From CAZXBB01 sp964638815 (lineage in GTDB: Bacteria > Planctomycetota > Phycisphaerae > Phycisphaerales > SM1A02): DNA of 20,352 nt. The notes beneath the pieces were generated by a model. That model saw only the letters and a list, made by a program, of their open reading frames with translations. It was not told the origin of the DNA and did not search any database. How positions within the stretch are numbered: the first letter of the stretch is position 1; each line of letters opens with the position of its first letter. The stretch spans positions 1-20,352 of the forward strand of contig CAZXBB010000320.1 of the NCBI GenBank assembly GCA_964638815.1, given 5' to 3'. The translations under genes and the position numbers were made by a program. Shown one piece after another: positions 1 through 7,160 of this stretch.

Positions 1-38
1 GGCAACCCACCGGCGAGCTCCCCCCCGCCACGGGCGAC

Positions 39-572
39 ATGCGCGCGTTCGTCGTCTTTACGCAGTTCAATGACCGGGCGCCACACGTGTACGCCGGGTG
101 GCTCGACGCCCCGGACGATGAGGTCGCCGTGACGTTCGCCCGCGAGCATTACGGACGCGACCAGGAGTGCGTCAGCCTCTGGCTCGCCCCGCGCGAGTTC
201 GTCGCCGGGATGCGCGTCAACGAGGTGGCTTCCGCGGAGCAGGTGCCGGAGCGCGAGTACCAGGCGTTCGTCCAGCGGGAGGCCGGCGATGCCCACCGGG
301 AGGCGGCCGTCTTCCGCGCGACGAGCGCGAAAGAAGCACTCGAGATCGCGCGGCGCGAGCTGCCCGACGGCGACGCGTCTCACAACATCTGGACGATCCC
401 GTGCGACGAGATCATCGCGACCGGCAAGGACGAGGTGATCTGGCGTCACACCGACCAGACGTACCGCCTCGCCCGCGGCTACAGCAAGACCGTCCGCGCG
501 AAGTGGGAGCGGATCCGCGAGGCGCAGGCGTTGCGGGACTACGAGAAGGAGGAGCTGACCGAGGCCTTCTGA
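39..572 (+). CDS. paaB: PaaB-like subunit of phenylacetyl-CoA epoxidase, tandem-domain form
   Basis: PaaB is a structural, non-catalytic subunit of the multicomponent 1,2-phenylacetyl-CoA epoxidase, which starts aerobic phenylacetate breakdown in the cytoplasm. The 177-residue product shows the PaaB pattern twice. Residues 1-57 carry an HVYAGWLDAPD...ARE segment ending in SLWLAPREFVAG, and residues ~88-128 carry ATSAKEALEIARREL ending in HNIWTIPCDEIIATG. The E. coli protein is about 95 residues with one copy, so this looks like an internal duplication. The ATG at 39 has no clear ribosome binding site, and its frame stays open to base 1, so the true start could lie before the window. It is followed after 17 bp by paaC in the same direction, which supports the assignment. 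The family call rests on remembered motifs, not on a search. Confidence 0.8.
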   Translation: MRAFVVFTQFNDRAPHVYAGWLDAPDDEVAVTFAREHYGRDQECVSLWLAPREFVAGMRVNEVASAEQVPEREYQAFVQREAGDAHREAAVFRATSAKEALEIARRELPDGDASHNIWTIPCDEIIATGKDEVIWRHTDQTYRLARGYSKTVRAKWERIREAQALRDYEKEELTEAF

Positions 573-589
573 CTGACCGACGCCGACCG

Positions 590-1366
590 ATGGACACCGT
601 TCCCGCCCATCTCGTGCCCCCGCTGACCGGGTTGCTGCTCGCCGTCGCGGACGACAAGCTCCTGCTCGGTCACCGCAACAGCGACTGGACGGGCCTGGCG
701 CCGATCCTCGAAGAGGACATCGCGTTCTCGGCGCTGGCGCAGGACGAGATGGCGCACGCGCAGGCGCTCTATGAACTCGCGGGCGAGCTGTCCGGCCAAA
801 GCGCGGACCAGCTCGCGTTCGGACGCTCGCCCGCTGCTTACCGCTGCGCGGCGATCGTCGAGGTGCCGGACGACTTCGACTGGTCCGTGGCGCTCGCGCG
901 ACAGCTCTTTTGCGATCATTACGACCTGCTGCGGCTGCGCCGGCTCGCGCGGTCCGCGTGGAAGCCGCTCGCGGATCTCGCCGCGCGGCTCGCCGACGAG
1001 GAGAACGTGCACGTCGAGCACGCGGACACGTGGGTCGACCGGCTGGGCAACGGCACGGACGAGTCTCGCGGGAAGCTCCAGGCTGCGCTCGACCGGCTGG
1101 CGCCGCTCGCGCCCGGCCTGTTCGAGCCGGTCGCGCAGCAGGCCGAACTCGAAGCCGCGGATCTCTACCCCGCGCACGACGCGATGTTCAGCGACTGGAA
1201 GCTCGCGCTCGAGGCGGTCGTCGGCCGCGGCGGACTCGCGCTGACGCTGCCGGACGAACCGGACGTCACGCCCGGCGGGCGTCACGGTCACCACACGGAA
1301 CACCTCGGCGCGCTCCTCGACGAGATGTGCGAGGTCTTTCGCCTCGAGCCGGACGCGGCGTGGTGA
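590..1366 (+). CDS. paaC: Phenylacetyl-CoA epoxidase subunit PaaC
   Basis: PaaC is the ferritin-like partner of the catalytic subunit PaaA in the phenylacetyl-CoA epoxidase. The 258-residue product is close to the usual family length (about 250). It has the family pattern LGHRNSDW near residue 26, LEEDIAFSALAQDEMAHAQ at 40-58, and a later DEENVHVEHADTWVDRLG segment at 136-153. The ExxH pairs (Glu53/His56 and Glu138/His141) are possible metal ligands; E. coli PaaC is regarded as structural and metal-free. The ATG at 590 is chosen because homology begins just after it; the longer open frame upstream lies inside paaB. No strong ribosome binding site is visible, so coupling to paaB translation is likely. 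Confidence 0.88.
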   Translation: MDTVPAHLVPPLTGLLLAVADDKLLLGHRNSDWTGLAPILEEDIAFSALAQDEMAHAQALYELAGELSGQSADQLAFGRSPAAYRCAAIVEVPDDFDWSVALARQLFCDHYDLLRLRRLARSAWKPLADLAARLADEENVHVEHADTWVDRLGNGTDESRGKLQAALDRLAPLAPGLFEPVAQQAELEAADLYPAHDAMFSDWKLALEAVVGRGGLALTLPDEPDVTPGGRHGHHTEHLGALLDEMCEVFRLEPDAAW

Positions 1367-1382
1367 CTTGCTGCACCGACCC

Positions 1383-1401
1383 GGCGCGCCTGAGGCGCGC
1401 C
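1383..1401 (+). other. Perfect hairpin between paaC and paaD
   Basis: Two GGCGCGCC octamers (each itself palindromic) flank TGA, giving an 8-bp stem with a 3-nt loop immediately before the paaD start at 1406. No T-run follows, so it is not a standard terminator. It could slow ribosomes or RNA polymerase or protect an mRNA end; this is inference. Confidence 0.5.
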
Positions 1402-1405
1402 TAAG

Positions 1406-1948
1406 ATGGAGTTCATGACCACGACCGCCGCCGTCCGCGAAGTCCTCGCTACGATCCCCGACCCCGAGATGCCGATCAGCATCGTCGATCTCGGTCTCAT
1501 CGAGGACGTGCGCATCACGGGACCGGCCGTCGCGATCGACGTGCTGCCGACGTTCGTCGGCTGCCCCGCGCTCGACATGATCCGCAACGACATCATCGAG
1601 AAGGTCAGCGTCCTCGACGGCGTCGAGATCGTCGCGGTCAACTTCCTCTACGATCCGCCGTGGACGGTCGACCGCATCACCGACGTCGGCCGCGCGGAGC
1701 TCGGAAGGCACGGCGTGACGGTTCCGGACCGGGGCACCCGGCTCCACGCGGAACCCGGCGACGGCACCGTGCCCCTTCGCACCTCCGCCGTCCCGTGCCC
1801 GTTCTGCGGATCGACTGCCACGCGGCTCGACAGCGCCTTCGGCCCGACCCGGTGCCGGATGATCTACTACTGCGAGGCGTGCCGAAACGGGTTCGAGCAC
1901 ATGAAGCGCGTCGGCCAGACGTCGGTGGAGGCGCGGAGCAGCTCCTGA
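1406..1948 (+). CDS. paaD: PaaD, MIP18-family assembly factor with C-terminal zinc-ribbon-like cysteines
   Basis: PaaD proteins are needed for phenylacetate degradation and are thought to help mature the iron-sulfur reductase PaaE. The 180-residue product has an N-terminal DUF59/MIP18 domain (residues ~8-95) with DPEMPISIVDLG at 19-30 and the conserved cysteine Cys53 in PTFVGCPA. The C-terminal part has Cys131 and Cys134 (CPFCGS), SAFGPTRC (Cys150) and Cys156/Cys159 (CEAC), the pattern typical of PaaD. ATG codons at 1406 and 1415 are both possible starts. It follows paaC by 39 bp and ends 43 bp before the dehydrogenase genes, so one transcript may cover both. No paaE is seen in the window. 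Confidence 0.9.
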   Translation: MEFMTTTAAVREVLATIPDPEMPISIVDLGLIEDVRITGPAVAIDVLPTFVGCPALDMIRNDIIEKVSVLDGVEIVAVNFLYDPPWTVDRITDVGRAELGRHGVTVPDRGTRLHAEPGDGTVPLRTSAVPCPFCGSTATRLDSAFGPTRCRMIYYCEACRNGFEHMKRVGQTSVEARSSS

Positions 1949-1991
1949 TACGATCGCCCGGAGTGGTCATACGGGCCGCGGGAGTTCCGAG

Positions 1992-3191
1992 ATGCAAGGC
2001 AAGACCGCGCCGCGAGACGCGCCCCAGGTCGACGTGAAGAAAGCCGACCCTCCATCCCCCCATCCGCGAGCCGGCCGCCGCCCGACGCCGCCGCGCAAGT
2101 CCATCGACGCGCCGTCGATCGACCTCGGCAGCATTCGCAACTTCCAGATCGTTGACGAGAACGGCAACGTTCCCGATCCGTCGCTCGACCCGAACCTCGA
2201 CGCGGCCGAGCTGCTGAAGGTCTACCGGGCGATGGTCCTCACCCGCAAGCTCGACGAGCGGATGCTTGCGATGCAGCGCCAGGGGGAGATGGGCACGTTC
2301 GCGCCGGGCTACGGCCAGGAGGCGACGGAGATCGGGCAGATCTACCCGCTTCTCGACAAGGACTGGTTCGCGCCGTCCTACCGGTCGTTCGGCGCGCAGA
2401 TCTGGCGCGGGTGGCCGATCGAGCAGCTCCTCCTCCTGTGGGACGGCTTCTTCGAGGGCTTCCCCCCGCCGCCCGGCGTCAACGACCTGCCGTTCTCGAT
2501 CGTCATCGGTTCGCATCCGCCCGTCGCGACAGGCATCGCGATGGCGATCCGCAACACGGGCGGCGACGGCGTCGTGCTCACGAACTTCGGCGACGGCGCG
2601 ATGTCGCAGGGCGTGGTTTCCGAGTCGTTCATCTTCGCGGCCACCTTCAAGGCCCCGATCGTGTTCATGCTCGAGAACAACGGCTACGCGATCTCGATGC
2701 CCGTTCAGAAGCAGACCGCCACGGACCACTTCGCTGGCCGCGGACCGGGCTTCGGCATGCCGAGCATCCGCGTGGACGGCAACGACGTGCTCGCGATGAT
2801 CGTCGCGACGCAGCAGGCCGTCGATCGGGCGCGGCGACGCGAGGGTCCGACGCTCATCGAGGCCGTGACGTACCGCATGAGCCTGCACACGACCGCCGAC
2901 GATCCTCGCGTCTACCGCAGCGACGAGGAGGTCGAGTACTGGACGACTCGCGATCCGCTTCGCCGCTTCGAGATCTACCTGAAGAACAAGGGGCTCATCG
3001 ACGACGGGCGGATCCAGGCGACGGTCGACGACTGCGACCGCGAGGTCCGCGAGGCCCGCGAAGCGTTCCGGCAGCGCGCGAAGTCCAACCCGGGCGAGAT
3101 ATTCGACTTCCTCTTCGAGACGCTGCCGCCGGAGCTCGAGGCCCAGAAAGAGGAGTACCTCGCGAAGCTGAAGAGGAAGGGAGTCCTATGA
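1992..3191 (+). CDS. pdhA: 2-oxoacid (probably pyruvate) dehydrogenase E1 component, alpha subunit
   Basis: This subunit binds thiamine diphosphate and, with the beta subunit, decarboxylates a 2-oxoacid and passes the acyl group to lipoyl-E2. The 399-residue protein has the family blocks LTRKLDERML (83-92), QRQGEMGTFAPGYGQEA (95-111), and the thiamine diphosphate motif GDGAMSQG (200-207) followed by ENNGYAIS (228-235). The first ~45 residues are Pro/Arg/Lys-rich and probably disordered, making it longer than many bacterial homologues. The ATG at 1992 is preceded by GGAG. The stop overlaps the start of the beta gene in ATGA. Sequence character is closest to pyruvate dehydrogenase of the two-subunit (Gram-positive/archaeal) type; branched-chain 2-oxoacid specificity cannot be excluded. 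Confidence 0.92.
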   Translation: MQGKTAPRDAPQVDVKKADPPSPHPRAGRRPTPPRKSIDAPSIDLGSIRNFQIVDENGNVPDPSLDPNLDAAELLKVYRAMVLTRKLDERMLAMQRQGEMGTFAPGYGQEATEIGQIYPLLDKDWFAPSYRSFGAQIWRGWPIEQLLLLWDGFFEGFPPPPGVNDLPFSIVIGSHPPVATGIAMAIRNTGGDGVVLTNFGDGAMSQGVVSESFIFAATFKAPIVFMLENNGYAISMPVQKQTATDHFAGRGPGFGMPSIRVDGNDVLAMIVATQQAVDRARRREGPTLIEAVTYRMSLHTTADDPRVYRSDEEVEYWTTRDPLRRFEIYLKNKGLIDDGRIQATVDDCDREVREAREAFRQRAKSNPGEIFDFLFETLPPELEAQKEEYLAKLKRKGVL

Positions 3192-4177
3192 GCGAGCGCA
3201 CGATGGTGGAATCGCTCAACCTCGCCCTCGACCAGGCGATGCAGGAGGACACTCGCGTCTGCGTGATGGGCGAGGACGTCGGCGTCAACGGCGGCGTCTT
3301 TCGCGTCACGAAGGGGCTCATCGACAAGTACGGCGAGGACCGCGTCTTCGACACACCGCTGGCCGAGAACGCGATCGTCGGCACCGCGGTCGGCATGGCC
3401 GTGTACGGCCTGCGGCCCGTGGCCGAGATCCAATTCTCCGGGTTCACGATGCAGGCGTTCGACCAGATCGAGCAGAACATGGCCCGGTACCGCAACCGCA
3501 CGCGCGGGCGCTTCCCGATCTCGATGGTGCTGCGCACGCCGTACGGCGGCGGCATTCGCGCCGTCGAGCATCACTCCGAGTCGCGCGAGGCGTACTGGGC
3601 GCACACGCCGGGGCTCAAGGTCGTGATCCCCTCCGGCCCGCGCAACGCGCGCGCCCTGCTCGCGGAGTCGATCCGCGACCCCGACCCGGTCGTGTTCTAC
3701 GAGCCGAAGGCCGTCTACCGCGCGTTCCGCGAGGAGGTCCCCGACGAGCCGGAGACGATGCCGATCGGCAAGGCCGCGATCGTGCGCCCCGGCGAGGACC
3801 TCACGCTGATCGGCTACGGTGCGATGATGCGCCCGGTGCGGGAGGCGGCCGACGATCTCGCGGAGATTCACGGCATCGACGTCGAGGTCATTGATCTGCT
3901 GACGATCTCGCCGATGGACACGCAGACGCTCGTGACCTCGGTCAGCCGGACCGGCCGCTGCGTCGTCGTGCACGAAGGCCCGCGCACCTGCGGCATCGCG
4001 GCGGAGATCATCGCGCGGCTCAACGAGCATGCGTTCGAGTACCTCGTCGCGCCCGTCAGGCGTGTCACGGGTTACGACACGCACTTCCCGTACTTCCAGG
4101 TCGAGCAGCATTACCTGCCGGACCCGGACACGATCACCGAGGCCGTCCGCGAGACGCTGGCGTACGACCAGGACTGA
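3188..4177 (+). CDS. pdhB: 2-oxoacid (probably pyruvate) dehydrogenase E1 component, beta subunit
   Basis: The 329-residue beta subunit completes the thiamine-dependent E1 heterotetramer. It starts with a typical transketolase-like domain: GEDVGVNGGVFRVTKGL, FDTPLAENAIVG, then PYGGGIRAVEHHSES. It ends with the transketolase C-terminal domain (VIDLLTISPMDTQTL, VVVHEGPRTCG). The GVNGGVFR segment resembles pyruvate dehydrogenase beta subunits. Its ATG at 3188 overlaps the alpha stop by four bases, indicating coupled translation and equal subunit synthesis. The E2 gene follows after 14 bp. Confidence 0.94.
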   Translation: MSERTMVESLNLALDQAMQEDTRVCVMGEDVGVNGGVFRVTKGLIDKYGEDRVFDTPLAENAIVGTAVGMAVYGLRPVAEIQFSGFTMQAFDQIEQNMARYRNRTRGRFPISMVLRTPYGGGIRAVEHHSESREAYWAHTPGLKVVIPSGPRNARALLAESIRDPDPVVFYEPKAVYRAFREEVPDEPETMPIGKAAIVRPGEDLTLIGYGAMMRPVREAADDLAEIHGIDVEVIDLLTISPMDTQTLVTSVSRTGRCVVVHEGPRTCGIAAEIIARLNEHAFEYLVAPVRRVTGYDTHFPYFQVEQHYLPDPDTITEAVRETLAYDQD

Positions 4178-4191
4178 CGAGACCCCCGATC

Positions 4192-5595
4192 ATGCCGAAG
4201 CAGTTCGTGCTCCCCGATCTCGGTGAAGGCGTCAAGGAAGGCCAGGTCCTGCGTCTGCTCGTCGCGGAAGGCGAGCACGTCGCCGAGGATCAGCTTCTCA
4301 TGGAGGTCGAGACCGACAAGGCGGCCGTGGAGATCCCCTCGCCCTACGCCGGTGTGATCACGCGGTGGCACGTGAGCGAGCAGGAGACGGTCAACGTCGG
4401 CGACGCGATGGTCACGTTCGAGCTCGACGGGGAGAACGGACGCGAGGGCGCGCCCGCGGCGGCGTCCACCGGCGGGTCCACCGGTCCTGCGCAGCGGGGC
4501 CGGGACGCGGTCGAGTCGTCTACGAGCTCTGCGCCGACCCAAGCGCCGACTTCCGGACCGACCCGGGCGCCGACTTCCGCGCCGACTTCCCGGCCGACCC
4601 CCGCGCCGACTTCCCGGCCGACCCCCGCGCCGACGCAGGCCCCCGGCGCGTCGCGCACCCCCGCCTCCCCCGCCGTCCGCAAGCTGGCGCGGACCCTCGG
4701 CGTCGATCTCGCGACGGTGGACGGCTCCGGTCCCGGCGGGCGCGTCATTCGCGCCGACGTCGAGCGCGCGGCGTCGTCGGCTCCGGCCCCGGCCCGGGCC
4801 CCCGCCGCGCACGCATCCGCGCCGACCGCCCCGACCGCACCGACCGCGCCGACCGCAGCGAGGGCGGAGCCGGAAGGCACCGACGACACCGACGCCAACG
4901 GCCCGATCCGCCGCGCGGCGCTCTCCCGGACGCGCCTGGCGATCGCCGAGCTCATGTCGCGCTCCGCCTCGCTCGTTCCGCACGTCACCGACTGCGACGA
5001 CGCCGACGTGACCGAGCTCGACCGGCTTCGCCGCGGCTACAACGAAACAGCTCCCGAGGACGCTCGCCTCAACCTGCTGCCCTTCGTCGTCGCCGCCCTG
5101 TGTCGCGCGCTCCGGGCGTTCCCGATCTTCAACGCCAGCTACGACGACGAGCGCCGGGAGATCGTCTACAAGCGTTACTGCAACATCGCCGTCGGCGTGC
5201 AGACGGAGCGCGGCCTCGTCGCGCCCGTCCTCCGCGACGCCGACGGTATGACGATCCGCGAGATCGGCGCGGCGCTGACGCGTCTCGCCCGGAACGCGCG
5301 AGACGGCCACGTCAGGCTCGACGAGACGCGCGGCGCGACGTACACGGTCTCGAATGCGGGGGCGATGGGCGGCAGCCGCTACTCCACGCCGATCATCACG
5401 CACCCGCAGGTCGCAGTGCTCGCGGTCGGCCGCTCGCGCGAGCACCCGTGGGTCGTCGCGGGCCGCGTCGAGCCGCGTTTGATCATGCCCCTCAGCCACT
5501 CGATGGATCACCGCATCATCGACGGCGCGATCGAGATCGCGTTCATGAAGCAGCTCATCGGCGATCTGGAGAACCCGGGAAGGCTGGTGCTCTGA
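4192..5595 (+). CDS. pdhC: Dihydrolipoyl acyltransferase E2 component
   Basis: E2 is the core of the complex: its swinging lipoyl arm takes the acyl group from E1 and transfers it to CoA. The 467-residue protein has one lipoyl domain (residues ~3-79, lipoyl lysine Lys43 in VETDKAAVEIP), a long Pro/Thr/Ala linker (~112-150), a peripheral subunit-binding domain (158-192, SPAVRKLARTLGVDLA then GSGPGGRVIRADV), a second PTA-repeat linker (~210-222), and a catalytic domain from ~240. The catalytic motif DHRIIDG (439-445) contains His440 and Asp444. VSNAGAMGG and THPQVAVLAVGR are further family marks. The substrate is not fixed by sequence. The linker is encoded by DNA tandem repeats. Confidence 0.95.
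   Translation: MPKQFVLPDLGEGVKEGQVLRLLVAEGEHVAEDQLLMEVETDKAAVEIPSPYAGVITRWHVSEQETVNVGDAMVTFELDGENGREGAPAAASTGGSTGPAQRGRDAVESSTSSAPTQAPTSGPTRAPTSAPTSRPTPAPTSRPTPAPTQAPGASRTPASPAVRKLARTLGVDLATVDGSGPGGRVIRADVERAASSAPAPARAPAAHASAPTAPTAPTAPTAARAEPEGTDDTDANGPIRRAALSRTRLAIAELMSRSASLVPHVTDCDDADVTELDRLRRGYNETAPEDARLNLLPFVVAALCRALRAFPIFNASYDDERREIVYKRYCNIAVGVQTERGLVAPVLRDADGMTIREIGAALTRLARNARDGHVRLDETRGATYTVSNAGAMGGSRYSTPIITHPQVAVLAVGRSREHPWVVAGRVEPRLIMPLSHSMDHRIIDGAIEIAFMKQLIGDLENPGRLVL
4543..4634 (+). repeat. Tandem repeats encoding the first E2 linker
   Basis: 24-bp units beginning GCGCCGACTTCC. Copies at 4579-4602 and 4603-4626 are identical, the copy at 4543-4566 is diverged, a half unit sits at 4567-4578 and a partial copy at 4627-4634. 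They encode Pro-Thr-rich flexible linker. The length is likely to vary by slippage or unequal exchange. Confidence 0.85.
4822..4857 (+). repeat. Four 9-bp repeats encoding (Pro-Thr-Ala)4 in the second E2 linker
   Basis: Four consecutive units CCGACCGCN differ only in the last base and encode PTA four times. They lie between the subunit-binding domain and the acyltransferase domain. Confidence 0.85.
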
Positions 5596-5608
5596 TGCAC
5601 CGGGAGAC

Positions 5609-5705
5609 GAAGACGCGAAGGCAGGGAGGGCGCGCTGCCGCGCTGCTTCCGGAATCGCGAGCCGGCTCTTTCGTCCGCTCGTGCCTCCGTTCCCTCGTGC
5701 CTTCC
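5609..5705. repeat. Imperfect inverted repeat in the E2-E3 gap
   Basis: The 118-bp gap between the E2 stop and the E3 start is purine-rich on the left (GAAGACGCGAAGGCAGGG from 5609) and pyrimidine-rich on the right (CGTGCCTCCGTTCCC and TCGTGCCTTCCC, 5680-5705). The arms are roughly complementary, about two thirds of positions over ~23 bases. The arm sequences resemble the GAAGGCACGAAG / CTTCGTGCCTTC intergenic repeats I recall from several environmental bacterial genomes; this resemblance is from memory. A stem-loop here could set different expression of E2 and E3. Confidence 0.45.
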
Positions 5706-5713
5706 CTCTGACC

Positions 5714-7138
5714 ATGGTTGTCGGCGAATTCACCACGGAGACCGAGCTCGTCGTCATCGGGGGCGGACCGGGCGGCTACAGCGCGGCGCTGCGCGCTGCG
5801 GAGCTGGGGCTCGAGACAACGATCATCGACGACCGGGAGCGGCTGGGGGGGTCGTGGCTGCACGAGGGCTGCGTGCTCAGCAAGAACCTCGTACAGATCG
5901 CGGACATCGTGCGGGCGGCGAAGCAGGCGTCGTCGTTCGGCGTGACGTTCGGACCGCCGCGTTACGACCTCGACCGCATCCGCGCGGCGCTCGCCGCGAC
6001 GGTGGATCACATCAGCGACGAGCTCGACAAGGCCTGTGACGCCCGGGGCGTGACCCGCATCCACGGCCGCGCGACCTTTGACGATTCGCGTCAGCTCACC
6101 GTCCAAGGGGCGACGTCGGCCCGACTTCACTTCCGCCGCGCCGTCATCGCCACCGGCTGCCACGCGCCGGACGAGCCGGGCATCCCGTGGGAGTCGCCGC
6201 GCGTGCTGTCGCAGAGCAGCGCGCTCACGCTGCCCATGATCCCGCCCACGCTGCTCGTCTGCGGCGCCGGCACCACGGCGATCGAGCTGGCCGGCGCCTA
6301 CGCCGCGCTCGGCAGCCGGGTGACGCTCGCCGTGTCCTCCGAGCGTCTCGTCCCGGCCGCCGACGAGGATCTCGTGGCCGCGATGCGCGAGAACCTCGAC
6401 ACCGTGCTGGCGGAAGTGCACGTCGACACGCGGGTGGTGTCCGCCGAGGATCGTCCCGACGGCATGCACGTGACCTTCGAGCGGGGTCGCGGCGGTCAGG
6501 CGCCGCCCGCCGCGACGTTCGACGCCGTCCTCGCGATCTCGCCGCGCCGGGCCAACGTCGAGGGGCTCGGTCTCGAGCGGACGAAGGTGACGCGCGACGG
6601 GGAGGGTTTCATCATCGTCAACGACCGCCTCACCACGGCGGATCCGCGCATCCTCGCCGTGGGAGACGTCACCGGCGCCCCCCTGCTCGCCCAGCGCGCC
6701 ATGCACCAGGCGCGCATCGCCGCGGAGGTCGTGGCGGGCTGGGGCAGCGCGTTCGACGTGCGCGCGGCGCCGATGGTGCTCTTCACGAGCCCGCCGGTCG
6801 CCTGGTGCGGTCTCACCGAGCGCGACGCCGCGTTGCGCGGCCAGACGGTGGACGTCAGCCGCACCTCCGGCCTCGCCGGCCAGGGCAGGGGCATCGCGCC
6901 GGACAACAGCCTCACGAAGATCATCTATGATCCCGACACGTCGCTCGTGCTGGGGCTCGGCGTCGTCGGGCCGGGAGCGGCCGAGATGATCGCGGAGGGC
7001 GCGCTGGCCATCGAGATGGGCGCGGTCACCGGGGACCTCGCGGCCACGCTGCATCCGCATCCGACGCGCTCGGAGTCGATCGCGCGCGCCGCGCTGAAGG
7101 CGCAGCAGCCGCCCGGCGACGGTTCGCAGGGGTCATGA
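5714..7138 (+). CDS. Dihydrolipoyl dehydrogenase (E3)-like flavoprotein lacking one redox cysteine
   Basis: E3 normally reoxidises dihydrolipoyl-E2 with NAD+ through FAD and a CxxxxC disulfide. This 474-residue protein has the FAD motif GGGPGG (16-21), the second FAD motif ILAVGDVTGAP, and the C-terminal dyad HPTRSE (His449, Glu454). The active-site loop reads GGSWLHEGCVLSK (45-57): the second cysteine is Cys53, but the first position is Trp48 (codon TGG at 5855-5857). The NAD motif is GAGTTAIE (184-191) rather than GxGxxGxE, and the usual acidic residue ending the next strand is missing (VTLAVSSER). It may be inactive on lipoamide, do a different reaction, or contain a sequence error. ATG 5714 is preferred over GTG 5681 because homology starts there. 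Confidence 0.85.
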   Translation: MVVGEFTTETELVVIGGGPGGYSAALRAAELGLETTIIDDRERLGGSWLHEGCVLSKNLVQIADIVRAAKQASSFGVTFGPPRYDLDRIRAALAATVDHISDELDKACDARGVTRIHGRATFDDSRQLTVQGATSARLHFRRAVIATGCHAPDEPGIPWESPRVLSQSSALTLPMIPPTLLVCGAGTTAIELAGAYAALGSRVTLAVSSERLVPAADEDLVAAMRENLDTVLAEVHVDTRVVSAEDRPDGMHVTFERGRGGQAPPAATFDAVLAISPRRANVEGLGLERTKVTRDGEGFIIVNDRLTTADPRILAVGDVTGAPLLAQRAMHQARIAAEVVAGWGSAFDVRAAPMVLFTSPPVAWCGLTERDAALRGQTVDVSRTSGLAGQGRGIAPDNSLTKIIYDPDTSLVLGLGVVGPGAAEMIAEGALAIEMGAVTGDLAATLHPHPTRSESIARAALKAQQPPGDGSQGS

Positions 7139-7160
7139 CGCAACGCGCAGGAGGGCAGGA

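Noticed and set aside
539..1900. Long minus-strand ORF opposite paaC and paaD
   Set aside because: Arg/Asp/Glu/Val-rich shadow typical of the antisense of high-GC genes; the plus strand carries clear family motifs.
4501..4660. Possible CRISPR-like repeat array
   Set aside because: Units are contiguous, in frame and encode a Pro/Thr linker of E2; there are no unique spacers.
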